From Sthenelais limicola (taxonomy: Eukaryota; Annelida; Polychaeta; Phyllodocida; Sigalionidae): a stretch of 64,000 bases of DNA. The translations under genes were made by a program, and so were the position numbers. The number at the start of each line of letters is the position of its first letter. The first letter of the stretch is position 1. The stretch is taken from NCBI GenBank assembly GCA_942159475.1, contig OW804094.1, positions 131,674,755 through 131,738,754 on the forward strand. The letters are read 5' to 3'. Below are positions 44,901 to 55,400 of the stretch, in pieces. The notes beneath the pieces are model-generated. The model ran no database searches and was not told the origin of the DNA. It was given only the letters and a program-made list of their open reading frames with translations.

Positions 44901-47900
44901 TTGTGTAGAAAAAGTAGAACGTGTCATGCTATTAGAACAGATTTTAACTATACTTTAGTCTAGAATCGAAAGATAGCACAGGGTTGGAAAAGTCGCTTAA
45001 AAAAGTGGTTGTCACAAAATATGTGGTTGTCCGCACACACTAAAGAGGGATAAAACATGGTTGTCCGGCGGACGCCCATATATATTAATTTTTGGTTGTC
45101 CGCAGGGCAGACATGGGTGGTGCGGACAACCGGGCCGCGGGACTTTTCCAATCCTGTAGCATTAATCCCATGACACATGGAAGAGGGTCACGATCGACTA
45201 TTTTACCAACTGAACAATACCATGGGCGGTGCTTACCTACCTTAGTCCTAGACTAATGCATAGTGTAGTATATTCTAAACTCTGATAGCATGATATTGAT
45301 CAGCCTTTATTGAGTTATATTACCTGTAAAAAGTAAGGCTTGGTAAACTCTGCCTGCAGAGCCTTATACCACGAAAGTCCGAAATCCCTGACTAAACCAT
45401 TAGTGTTTTTAGTAGTCAGCTTCAATTTCGCACCAAGCTGTTTCTCAGCAATCTGTGACTTCTGTTCAGGAGAGAGTGGACTGGCAGCAACGTTTTCACG
45501 GGGTGGCGATGCGGGAGTAGTTGCAGCTTTTGAGAAGGAATAACAATATTATATTTGAGAAAAACAAGCTAACATAATAGTTATGTAGGATGATATCCCT
45601 ATATCGTAAGATGATATCTATACTATCGATACCAGGAGGCTAGTGGCAGCCACAAGATTAACATCATTGAATTGTCCATCATTGAATTCTAAAGTCAGCC
45701 AATACCCCAGCCACATGTCAACAACCACCTCTATGCTGTGCACCATCCACCTCCAAGTCCGCCCACATTGCACCATCCACCACCCAGTCCGCCTATACCA
45801 TGTAAGCCCTCCTCTAGCCATGTGGACTGTCTTATTATTGTTAAATCCAGGGTATAGGGCCGGACAGGTCTTGTACCACGAAAAGTGATATCAGAAAGGA
45901 GGCTCAAAACATTAAAACATTATAAATCACCAGCCTCCTTAATAATGATATTTTATAATGTGTATGAGTAACACATAGGGTTGCGGGAGTAAATAGCTCG
46001 ACTAGTTCCGCACCCAATATGTGCTGCGAGTAAATATCATGTGGTAAAATCATGGCTGTTTTGTTTTGAGTAAAATCTAAATGAGTTTTCTTTCATTTGT
46101 GTTTATCATTAGTAGGGCGTCTAAATTATAGAACACCTCCCTGGTTTTGTCTATACCCACAAGTATAATTTAACAACAACGACATAAAGCTCTCTCTAAT
46201 TGTGGAATAGGTGAAGCCGAGGGATTATACAAATGGAGGTTATTTATCTGTTTAGTCTCTGCCTATACATGTGTGTTATAGCCCCTAGACTGCTCAAGGC
46301 CGTGACTAAAGCAACGTTAACGGTTAATGGATGAAGTTTGTGAGCTACTGTAACATAATTTAGAGTAAGTAACTCCCCTATGTATAATATAAGTAGGAAT
46401 AGCTAAACAAGAAGGCTTAATTACCACTCTCTGGATTATCTCCACCATCATCTATAGACCTTAATGATGCCGATTCTGGAGTTTGGGCAGGGGTCCAACC
46501 ACTTGGTCCTGGTTGAGGTTCAGCAGGGGACCAACCACTTGGTCCGGGTTGAGGTTCAGCTGGACTTGCAGCTTTGCTGGTATCTTTATCCAACTTGATT
46601 TTTTTGGGTGGCGGTTGAACCTAGAAATAAAAAAAAACAATAAAAGAAGCCATTAATTAACAAATGACACAACTAACGGTCAGACCAATGTTTTACTTTG
46701 AACACATGTATCATAATTATAGCCTAACTTATAGAATATATGACTTAACTTCTACTATTCGTTATACAGTCCTGGCTTTAGCCCCACAGCAGTGATACCG
46801 ATCTCCATACTCCATGCCGCTCTGACCGACCCAATCATGTATATAAACTAATGATCACTTCACCACTTCCTCGTGCGCCTCAATTACATAAGATATGTGA
46901 ATTTCAAATTTCTATCTGTATTATTATGTGTGTTATGGATAAAAACGTTCCATTTTGGCTAAAACAATGGCCCATCCTTGGATTAGCCTACTTCTATTGA
47001 AGCTTACCTATTATGCATGGTGCCATTAATCTAAGGATTTTCCTTAATTAGTCGATAATTAATGGGTCATAACTTGAGAACATATGATCAGATTTTAATG
47101 AAATAAAAACCGGTTTGTTCACAAAGAAAAGCTCTATCGGTTTGTTTTATTTTTAAATGCAATGGAAGAACTTCCTATTTTGGCTTGGTAATGCTAATTA
47201 CAAACGTACCAAGATGTGATACGAAAGATTATAAAAGAAAAAGGGTTCTCTGTTAGACCAAGAATGACAATTAGTATGATTACAATTTTATATCGTTTGA
47301 ACGGTTTTAAAAGCTGCATTCCCAGGATCGAGTGGTTCTTCTGGAATTACATTCATATTAGTTCCCAAACTCAATATTATCTATCTCTTTTTCAATGAAA
47401 AGTAAAATAAATGTCTAAATTCTGTGATTTTACGATCGGGGAACCCACAGGGATGTGTATAGAAGCCATCATCACAGTTCTGTAGATGCACTGAATGGTC
47501 ACATAGTGGCGCCTCTGTGCCACACCAAGGCCCATGTTTCTCTCTGTCTGCCAACGAATTTTCCCCGTCCCCGACTATCTGTATGGAACAAGGCTAAGGA
47601 GGTCACACTGGTGACTATAAGGAGGTCACACTGGTGAGCACCAGTATGATTTCTTCTCAAAAATTAAACTCCAACCTTAAGAAAGAAACCTAAACGATTG
47701 GGATAAGGTGGGGCAGTGTACTAGTTAGCTTAACAAGTGAAAACTGAGATTTGTATAGAAATTAGCTGGGAATGGAGCTTTAAGATAAGATAAGATAAGA
47801 TAAATGATATATGATAAAGAGGTATACAGACTTCTAGATTGCCTCCAGATCTCCCTGCCGTTACCTTGGCCAAAAAGGTTAAGTTAAATAATAAGAATTT

Positions 47901-50158
47901 AGTTTTATACGAGATAAATAAGGGTAAATAGAATACAATAAGAATAAAAATAAAAATAAAATAACATATTTAAGGTTAACATAGTTAGACTAAGTAGGTC
48001 CTTTGGGACCTTTAGGTAAGAAAGTGGTATCAAATAGGGGTAACAGGTGTACTCCTGAGTATTCAAATTACCCTATATATCCAGTTACATTCAGCTGAGG
48101 ATATAACATCGATTCCTCGATTCTTTGAGTTAAACAGGAATAATATGTAATGTTGGAATATATTTTTGTAAGGGTGCATTGTTATTTTTATTTTGAAAAC
48201 AACAAATACATAATGTGAATTTTAAATTAAAAACTCGAAAAAACTCAATATTTTTCACCATTTTTATAAAAAAAAATTTGTTTTCCTCCTCAGTGAAAAT
48301 AAATGTCATTTTTCTGATTCTTTAGTATATGATTTTTGAAGTATGTGTGTAAAAAAATTAATGGGTCACCATGCTAGTTTCTGAATTGTGGGGCTTTGAA
48401 ACATGGCTGACAACCCAAAAATCTGCTGCTTTCAAAGTGTTCTATGATTCCTAAACATGTCTATTTCAGACAGCTACAATTATTTTTTTAATGCGATGAC
48501 ATACATTTTTTTCCCTATATGTGTGTAGAATATTACCTGCACTATATGTGTAGAAAATTCTGGGACATTTGGAGTATCCGTTTTGGTTTTATTCCCAAAA
48601 TCGTGAAAGGAAAATGCAGCATGCTAATTGGGTACAACTGAGAGTACCCATAGCTAGCTCTGGTTCCCAAACATGTCTATTTCAGACAGCTATAAAAAAA
48701 AATCTAACGCGATGACATATATTTTTTTCCCTTTTTATCTGTAGTATATAACCTGAACTGTATGTGTAGAAAATTTTGGGACAGTAGGGGTAGCCATTAA
48801 TTGTTTGTGTTATTCTACAAAATGTGATAAAATGGGCCGTTTCCTCATAGACTGCAATGCTAATGGAATAGTCCGTAAAATGCCCGTAGATTTGGTATAT
48901 GGTAAAGGGGGGGCGTGGCAGTGAATAGTAGCGTTTGCCTTTAACACTCAAATTAAACGTTTTGGAGGTTGGAGGATGGTGGGCGGGATGGTGGGCAATC
49001 TCAACGCACAAAAACAATCTATATTTTGAAAGTAAATAGCCTAAGACTTCCCCTGATTCCCATCAAATTGTGACGATAGACCTACTCTGGTGCCACATAC
49101 TCTCTAGATGCCCCGCCCCCCGATACGGATAGCTTTTGCTATGCTTATCGAAACACGTGACCGGGGCGCTTTCCGAAGCCCGGAACGCTATTGTACCTAG
49201 ACTCTCTTCCGAACACCTTTTCTCAGGCATTTTTTTTTACGGAACTTTCTAACCGATCCCAGAAGCTAGAGTGAGTCAAGGGCAGCAAGGTCAAAACGGG
49301 AACATGTGTCATTTTACTGATAAAATACAAAGTTATCGCTTACCATCGATTCGAAGCGAGTCAACCATAACAAAATAAGAAAACAACTACAGGGGGATCT
49401 ATAAGGTTGATGGGACAGCCGCAGGGCGGGCCGCAGGGAGCAGTATGGAAGATCCGCTTAGTTCCATCAATTGACACCAGCAGCGCTGTTAGCTGACTTG
49501 AATCATGAACAGCGCCGAGGCCCGGGTGAGACGGCTGGGTGGAGGTGGAGGGGAGTTCGTACAAAAACAATATTAGGCGTTCAGATCTTCAGAAATATAA
49601 CCAAACTATTAAAACAATTCAATTCAAGGCGGTACACTTTCTGGACCTCCAGACTTGGACGATTCTGATCAACTAGATCACCAGGCTCGCAAAACGATTC
49701 GCTGCTACAAGTAGTATCATGAGCTATCACGACTCTGCCTCCTTAGAAAACAATGAGCCTGAGGACGAGCCTCTCCCCTATATTATATCTCCCCCCCCCC
49801 CCCCCCCCCCCCCCGGATATATAAATGACTTCATTTGACGATATTTCTAGTAACTCTATAATTATAAACATATAAACAGTCACTCATAGATGATTATTGA
49901 TAGGCCTATATCATAAAACTGATTTGGAGACTGATTCAATTGAATCAATGACGGGATCAATGACCTCGTGGGAGACCATGCATGCATCATTGCATGGGTG
50001 TCATCCCGGGCTGGGGGAGGGGGGAGGCAGCCGAAGTCTGCGAAGACTAACTATCGCAAACAAAAACTTACATCTGGTTGAGGGGCAACACCAGTGGATG
50101 ACGTTGTTTTTGGAGTGGCCTGTTTGAAGAAACTGGATATTTTCTTTTGTCCGATCAT
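41930..50158 (-). CDS. UNG: Uracil-DNA glycosylase, nuclear (UNG2-type)
   Basis: Removes uracil from DNA to start base-excision repair. Eight minus-strand exons, all GT-AG with matching phases: 50072-50158, 46425-46620, 45324-45526, 44221-44316, 43926-44023, 43424-43512, 42546-42724, 41930-42079 (365 residues). The N-terminus [11 protein letters not shown] is a PCNA-interacting motif, as in vertebrate nuclear UNG2. Exon 2 has a basic PPKKIKLD nuclear localisation signal and a duplicated proline-rich unit. Exon 3 holds a helix matching the RPA-binding segment ([17 protein letters not shown]) and the start of the catalytic domain ([16 protein letters not shown]). Active-site motifs are complete: GQDPYHG with catalytic Asp203, LSFSV, LMLN with Asn262, and [10 protein letters not shown] with His326 and the DNA-intercalating Leu330. 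The protein ends [11 protein letters not shown]. Introns contain an LTR-retroelement fragment, a hAT-like MITE and a truncated TTAA-type element. Confidence 0.97.
42546..42724 (-). CDS. UNG: UNG exon 7: uracil-pocket Asn and core helices
   Basis: Begins after acceptor ctatag and ends at donor gtatct. Encodes [19 protein letters not shown] (the Asn that reads the uracil edge), the [13 protein letters not shown] helix and the [12 protein letters not shown] strand-turn. Confidence 0.95.
42860..43372 (+). mobile_element. LTR-retrotransposon 5' fragment (LTR, primer site, gag start)
   Basis: Within UNG intron 6, opposite strand. Features in LTR order: TATA-like gctataaaagc near 43023, polyadenylation signal aataaaactgg near 43061, then a TTGGCGATTCAACTATCAGG segment at 43149-43168 that resembles the tRNA primer-binding region of animal Ty3/gypsy elements, followed after about 80 bp by an ATG at 43248 with a short acidic frame ([20 protein letters not shown]) like a gag N-terminus. 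The frame ends as it runs into intron sequence; no pol is present. The left LTR border is approximate. Inferred from layout only. Confidence 0.4.
43926..44023 (-). CDS. UNG: UNG exon 5: catalytic water-activating loop
   Basis: Acceptor tttttgcag, donor gtaaac. Encodes [20 protein letters not shown], containing the catalytic aspartate, then [12 protein letters not shown]. Ends two bases into the serine codon completed by the exon at 43512. Confidence 0.96.
44974..45161. mobile_element. hAT-like MITE in UNG intron 3
   Basis: Termini cagggttggaaaagtc (44979) and gacttttccaatcctg (ending 45156) are inverted repeats with one mismatch; CAGGG-type ends are typical of hAT elements. The element, 178 bp, is flanked by the 5-bp direct repeat tagca (44974-44978 and 45157-45161). 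The interior repeats ggttgtccg/gcggacaacc. hAT duplications are usually 8 bp, so the 5-bp length is noted as atypical. Confidence 0.75.
46487..46560 (-). repeat. UNG: 36-bp coding duplication in UNG exon 2
   Basis: On the coding strand the unit encodes [11 protein letters not shown](S/T) and is present twice in tandem with a few synonymous or near-neutral changes. It lies in the flexible linker between the nuclear localisation signal and the RPA-binding helix, where length variation should be tolerated. Confidence 0.9.
47440..47645. repeat. Short direct duplication in UNG intron 1
   Basis: aaggaggtcacactggtga occurs twice in close tandem near 47596-47640. A further simple run (gataa)n lies at about 47780-47803 and an (aataaa)n-like run near 47937-47962. 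Nothing else is recognised in this part of the intron. Confidence 0.7.
48168..48944 (-). mobile_element. Truncated copy of the TTAA-flanked TIR element
   Basis: Matches 58208-58990 in inverted orientation with many substitutions. It ends at 48929-48944 with tagcgtttgcctttaa, the same terminus as the full copy, but the other terminal repeat is missing. Internally, the aaacatgtctatttcagaca and gcgatgacatacat blocks occur twice about 240 bp apart. Located in UNG intron 1. Confidence 0.85.
49791..49814. repeat. Poly(C) run, 24 bases
   Basis: Uninterrupted cytosine homopolymer in UNG intron 1, the longest homopolymer in the window. Shorter C or G runs occur at about 51900, 27182, 32126 and 10153. 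Confidence 0.95.
50072..50158 (-). CDS. UNG: UNG exon 1: PCNA-interacting N-terminus
   Basis: ATG at 50156-50158, donor gtaagt just after 50072. Encodes [18 protein letters not shown]. The QxxIxxFF pattern binds PCNA at replication forks. No mitochondrial leader is encoded, so a mitochondrial form would need another first exon. Confidence 0.93.
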
Positions 50159-50374
50159 ACTTGGAGTAGATGTAGATCGTGAAAACTGGGATAATCTTAA
50201 TAATAGTCTCTGCATCAGTCGTGAAACACGTGAAAATTGCCGCCAATATTGTTGATATCTCGCCCGTCACCGCGATAACATGTATCGACCAATTAAACGC
50301 TCCCTTTCATTTAAGACCCCACCGGACCAATCAGAAAAGGTCTTTTAAAGCTGTTTGGTGCGGAAGTTGTTTTG
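50159..50374. promoter_or_regulatory. Candidate bidirectional promoter, UNG / P450
   Basis: Between the UNG start (50158, minus) and a possible untranslated first exon of the P450 (about 50340-50401, plus, donor gtgagt at 50402). It contains two CCAAT-type sequences (gaccaatta near 50287 and gaccaatca near 50325) and no TATA box. Sites are seen; bidirectional use is inferred. Confidence 0.35.
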
Positions 50375-50401
50375 ATGGAGGACTGGGTCGGCACGAATAT
50401 T

Positions 50402-52289
50402 GTGAGTTATAATCTTCCTTGTCTTTTGTTTTTCTGTAACATTCTTTGAGTTTTTTTTGTAAATAATTGTATTCACACAACAACGCCTAGCATTAGATCA
50501 ATTGAATATACAGATACTGATTGATGAGCCCTTGGCTTTTCAGCCTTTGACTTTTGAGTTTGGAGGCCTCTAACTTAGACTAGTCTAACTTCTAAGACTA
50601 AGTCTTAGACTTAGTGAGAGACACAGAGTGAGAGACAGAATTTCTAAAGCAGTAACGTTACTGTATCCAATTCGTGGTCGTGTGTTCACGTCAAAACTTC
50701 CAAGGGAAAGAAGAGGCTTTTGCAGTCATACTTTAGCTAAGTTTCGTCGGTATGTTATCCATTTCAAAATATTCGTCAATGACAATGAAAATGCCCCAAC
50801 TTAATTTTTAATTATTTAATGTAGTTGTACGCTACTATTCAAATAATAATAATAGTGATTATATATATAATAGTCATTTTTTAAAGAAGAGTTGTTTTAC
50901 TAGTCTTCAATAAATAATTCTATTCTTAATGATGTCGTCTTGCATAGCCATTACTCCATTAGCCATTTATACAAGTGAAATTAAGAATTAAGACCAGTCT
51001 AAGATTAAGTGTCAAATAATTTAAGACTTAATTGATCCCCTGGCGACCATGAACTGCTGTCCATTAGCCTACTAGAGACGTTTAATTTTCCCTAGGGATG
51101 CGAATCACCTGTATTTCAAATTTGTTAAATAGGCCTAGGCTATATATACTCATTAAAACTTCCTGAATCCTGGGTTAGAGAGCCAGAGGGGTACCTCGAT
51201 CCTACAGACACAGTTAGCTTTCCCCGGGCCCCATGGCACTTGTCCCTAGGCTGGACCCTAAAATACCGAGTATTATAGGGGGGTCGCTAGATATATCATT
51301 TTTTTTTCAAATATTTACCATAAATGTGTAGCATACCATATTTTATTTTGTATAATACATCATCCTCTTATACCTAATGGCACGATGAAGGTTTGTAATC
51401 GATCAAGATGTTGGGTCAAATCGGACGGCACCCCAAAGGGGTGGAGTGCGATTTGACCCAACATTGAGATCGATTACAAACCGAACAGAGTGCTATTAGG
51501 TATTTATTACATACTAAATCAACAAGAGAACTCCATTTCAATAGTATTTTACCTTACTTTCCATCAATCTTGTGGATATTCGGCTCAAATAGCACGTATG
51601 TAATAATAAAGAAAAGTATATGTTTACCTCTATTTGTTTAAACAACGGTTGTGGAAATCCATCCATTCATTGGAGTAGGGTAATTTTGGGATACAAAGTA
51701 AGGATTAAGATATCAAATTTTGGCAATTTTTGCGTCCTTACCACTAAGTCAAGTCCAAACTAGTTGCTATGTTAATTTCACCATGGCTACAGATGATAAA
51801 TATGTATTTAATGTCGTTTGATAAATAAAATCAGAATCAGAATGATAATCTAGGTTCCCTTCTTCTCTATTTCTATTTCCTGGGTAAGATCATAAACTGC
51901 CCCCCCCCCCCTCTCAGCTCTCCCGCCCTTGATATAAACCATCTTAATTGTGTTGATAAGGGCGTAGAGCAACCAATCTCACTCACCATAGTAAACCACC
52001 ATATAACCATCGTATCATTAGATCTGTGAGATGATAATCTATGGTATCTATTGGTCCCAACTCTTTGGTATTGGAGAAAAGTTGGTGGGTGTCAACCTGT
52101 CTTCCTCCTGTGTTTTGAGGCACAGCAATCTTTGAAGGGGCTCATCTGCAAGGGTTGATGTCATCTACGCTCTTTCTCACCCAACACTTCAATCTATTGT
52201 ATTTAGTCTATATTGTAATTATAAAAAGGGTTTGGGGGGAAGTGGTCGTTTATCCTAATACATGTTGTCTCCCTTGTTTTCCTACTTAG
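50402..52289. other. Intergenic or first intron of the P450
   Basis: Contains the 132-bp palindrome at 51371-51502 and a C-rich run near 51900. No coding exon joining in phase to 52290 was found. Confidence 0.5.
51371..51502. mobile_element. Foldback (palindromic) MITE-like element
   Basis: tacctaatggcac at 51371 pairs with gtgctattaggta ending 51502, and inside these ggtttgtaatcgatc-a-at continuing gttgggtcaaatcg pairs with cgatttgacccaacatt-ga and the rest of the right arm. Nearly the whole 132 bp folds into one hairpin with a short centre (ccccaaaggggtgg). No coding capacity. Confidence 0.88.
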
Positions 52290-52299
52290 GGTTATCGCG

Positions 52300-52489
52300 A
52301 TGGTCACTCCTCCCGGATCTGCAGGATATCCCGTTGTTGGAGACAAGTCTTTAGAATTCTATCGGGATGCTAACTCTTTTGTTGACCGTCGCATTGCCCA
52401 ATATGATTCGCCCATATTTTTAACTCGGATCCTCAACAAGCCGACTGTCTTCGTCGCTTCAAATAATGGCTGTCGAGAAGTTCTTTGTG
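52300..52489 (+). CDS. P450 exon 1 (coding): proline-rich start
   Basis: Acceptor cctacttag at 52289, ATG at 52300, donor gtgtgt at 52490. The codons before the ATG (VIA) are open to the acceptor, so a longer N-terminus from an upstream exon ending two bases into a codon cannot be excluded. The candidate upstream exon at 50375-50401 ends in another phase and could only be untranslated. Confidence 0.85.
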
Positions 52490-55400
52490 GTGTGTAAAGA
52501 ATCCGATATTTTTTTAAGATATAGATGCTGAAATATGCAGCACACCTCAGATCAGTTACCACTAATAGTACTTAAATTTCTCAGTATGATCATCTGTATA
52601 CCAAAATCACTGAAATACTAATTCTATATATCAAAAGGAAATCATTTATATTATTTCTGTTTCATGTCACAGACCAATCGCACCATATAGAACTTGGCTA
52701 TAAGTCCTTGATGGAACAGGTGTATGGCGATAATATACTATTCTATGAAGGTAAGTGTCTGTTTCATTCTGTCTCAACCCTCATTGGAGACATGGCGAAA
52801 ATTGCAGAAGACAGGACGGGCCGATGAATCTCAAGGCTTTACCAGTCCGATTGTCTGGTAAAGATATGGTTCGGATCGGTAAAACCTTTGTAGGACCTAG
52901 TTTTACCGGTCCTATTGTCCGGTAAAACCTCAAAAGTTTTCGCCATGTCTGCCATTCTAATATATTTCAATTGTGTTTGTATATTCACTCAGATATATAT
53001 ATAGTATTTATATTTCCCCCATAAACCTAAATTTCGCAGAAAAATAAAGACATCTTCTGTCGAGAGACAGTAGATTGCCCTTATAAAAGAGGACCTTCAT
53101 TTTGTTCTTTTTCTATTTCTTCATTTTACAGCAGATGAAGCACAGACTCTCAGGACTACATTGCATTCCCTGTTCTCTCCAGACAAAGTAGAAAACTTCC
53201 AACCCATTATTGATAAGTAAGTGCATTCTAAACAATACGGCAGGATTTTGTATTAGATTGTTGACTCCTTGGAACAAGGCTTGGCGAAGAAATTTGGACT
53301 AAAATTGTGTAATAAAAAATATTTTGTACAGTTTTTCTCTAAGGGTTGAAAGAGGGGGAGGTTGATATCTGGGTGTATAAATTTCTTATAATAAAATTGA
53401 GAGTCCTGTTAATAACGCTTCCTTATTCTAAGCTAATATTATATTCCTTTGTATAAAAAGATAATTATAGTGGGAAAACAGATAAATATCTCAAATTTAG
53501 CTCTGAAAATGACGTCAGTGAATGTCATGTTTAAGGTGGTCTAATCACACCTCTTGATTTTTCGAAATGCAATGTCTGACTTCAAAGTCTGACTCTACTG
53601 TTTAATTAAAGGAAAGACATTCCAGAGAAACTCTATTGCTGTTTCCTTTGACATCGTGTTCGTAAGCTATGTCATGAATCTAAATATTCTCATAAATTAA
53701 CGAAGGCAGGTAACTTTTCATTTTCAGCCTAACTAAAAATGCAATACAGGAATTGAAAAATGGGTGAGTACCACATATCATTTACTATATCCACTTATGA
53801 TTATTCTTATGCAATATTTTAAATCTCTTACCTATATATTAAGGTGCGTAATTTCGGGGGAGGAAATGGTTACATTTAAGAGTATTTAAACTGGTGAAAT
53901 GGTTTCGAATAAAGGTGTTTTCTGCAAATGTGATAAATGCATGAGAAGATTTTCAGCTTTCCTAAAGCAGACACTCTGGTGAATAGTGCTTCTTGTTTTA
54001 AGCCTATGATAGGGTGTAATATAAGATTGCCAACACCACACCAAACATTCATCAAAATGATTCCTCAAATCATGCTAATGCTTCACTATCTTTACGCCAC
54101 TTATATTGGGTAATGCAACTAAGTGAAGGAATCGGAGCATATATGTAACAAAACTTCGCTCTATTAAAATTGGAATTTCCACAACCCTTTTGTTTCATCC
54201 GTTCTTTCGTTTCACATTTTTGTTCAGGGATCCTGATTCTGTCTATGACTTCTTCAAGAAGCTTACTACTGAGATCTGTCTCAGTATATTCCTAGATGTT
54301 GATTTTGAGAACTCTAAAGAACTAGCAGAAGATATTGTAAGACTTACAACATTACAGTGGCATGGTAAGGAAAACTTCAATTTTGGATATGGTAATAACC
54401 AGTGACGTCGTCGCGATTCTTGTTTTTTTTAATCTTGATATTCAATAGTTTTCGAGTAGCCTTAATTGTGTGTTATTGCTAACAAGTGCCTTTGCGATTA
54501 TTGATTATCTCCGATACTCTAGAATGTAAGTGTATGTACTTTATTGCCTAATACCCCGTCAATAATTTATAAGGCTTTCGTCAAATGTTTGCCTCCTCTG
54601 CGTTTGTTCAAATATCATTACAAGCAGAATTCTATCTCAGTGTAAAGTGATAAAGAAGACAACAGAGAGAACAATCTTCATGTCAGTTGCTGATCGTGTT
54701 GAATAGAGATAGATTTTAAAAAAACATGTCATTTTTTCGCTCAGTTATTTCTGAGCTAAAAACAGCTTCCTATTTTAGTATCCTTATTATGCATCTATTA
54801 TAAACGTTCTGTATTTAAATTTGTATATCCTTTGTAGGGATAATCTCTGTTCCTACTACCGTAAGACTACCACTGATGCAAACTTCTGGGTACTCCAAAG
54901 CACTGGCCGCAAAGGTACGGAATTCTCTCTCTATTTATTGACTTACCGTAAAACCTCTGATAGACGCCGCGGCTTCGGAGGTTTTATTTTATTGTTTTGT
55001 TGTTTTTTTTATTCGCTTACGGGCCAAAACATTTAACAACGATATCATTCAAGTGTAAAAACGTAGTGTCCGCCATGGACGTGCTTCATACGGTGCCCTG
55101 GGCTATACCTCTGCCTCTAAAGGAGGACTTTGTACAAAATATCAAATCAAATTCTACCTATCCTAAAGTCATACAGTCTCTGAAGATACTTGAGTTGACA
55201 TAGTCTCACATAAGGGAACATATAAAACATGCAACTGGAGTTGCCAAAAAACAAAATATATATAGGCAGGAAGAAAATAATTTCCGGCCCGGGGCCTGTT
55301 CCCATAAAGTAAACGGACCAAATTAATTGTCATCCTGAGACGTACTCAAAACTTACTCGGAACATAAAACAAAAAGTTGTATAATACATATAAGGTTTTA

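Noticed and set aside
50375..50401. Start codon of the P450 at 50375
   Set aside because: The nine-codon frame up to the donor ends on a codon boundary, while the exon at 52290 needs a preceding exon ending two bases into a codon; it would shift the frame. It can only be untranslated sequence or an upstream ORF.
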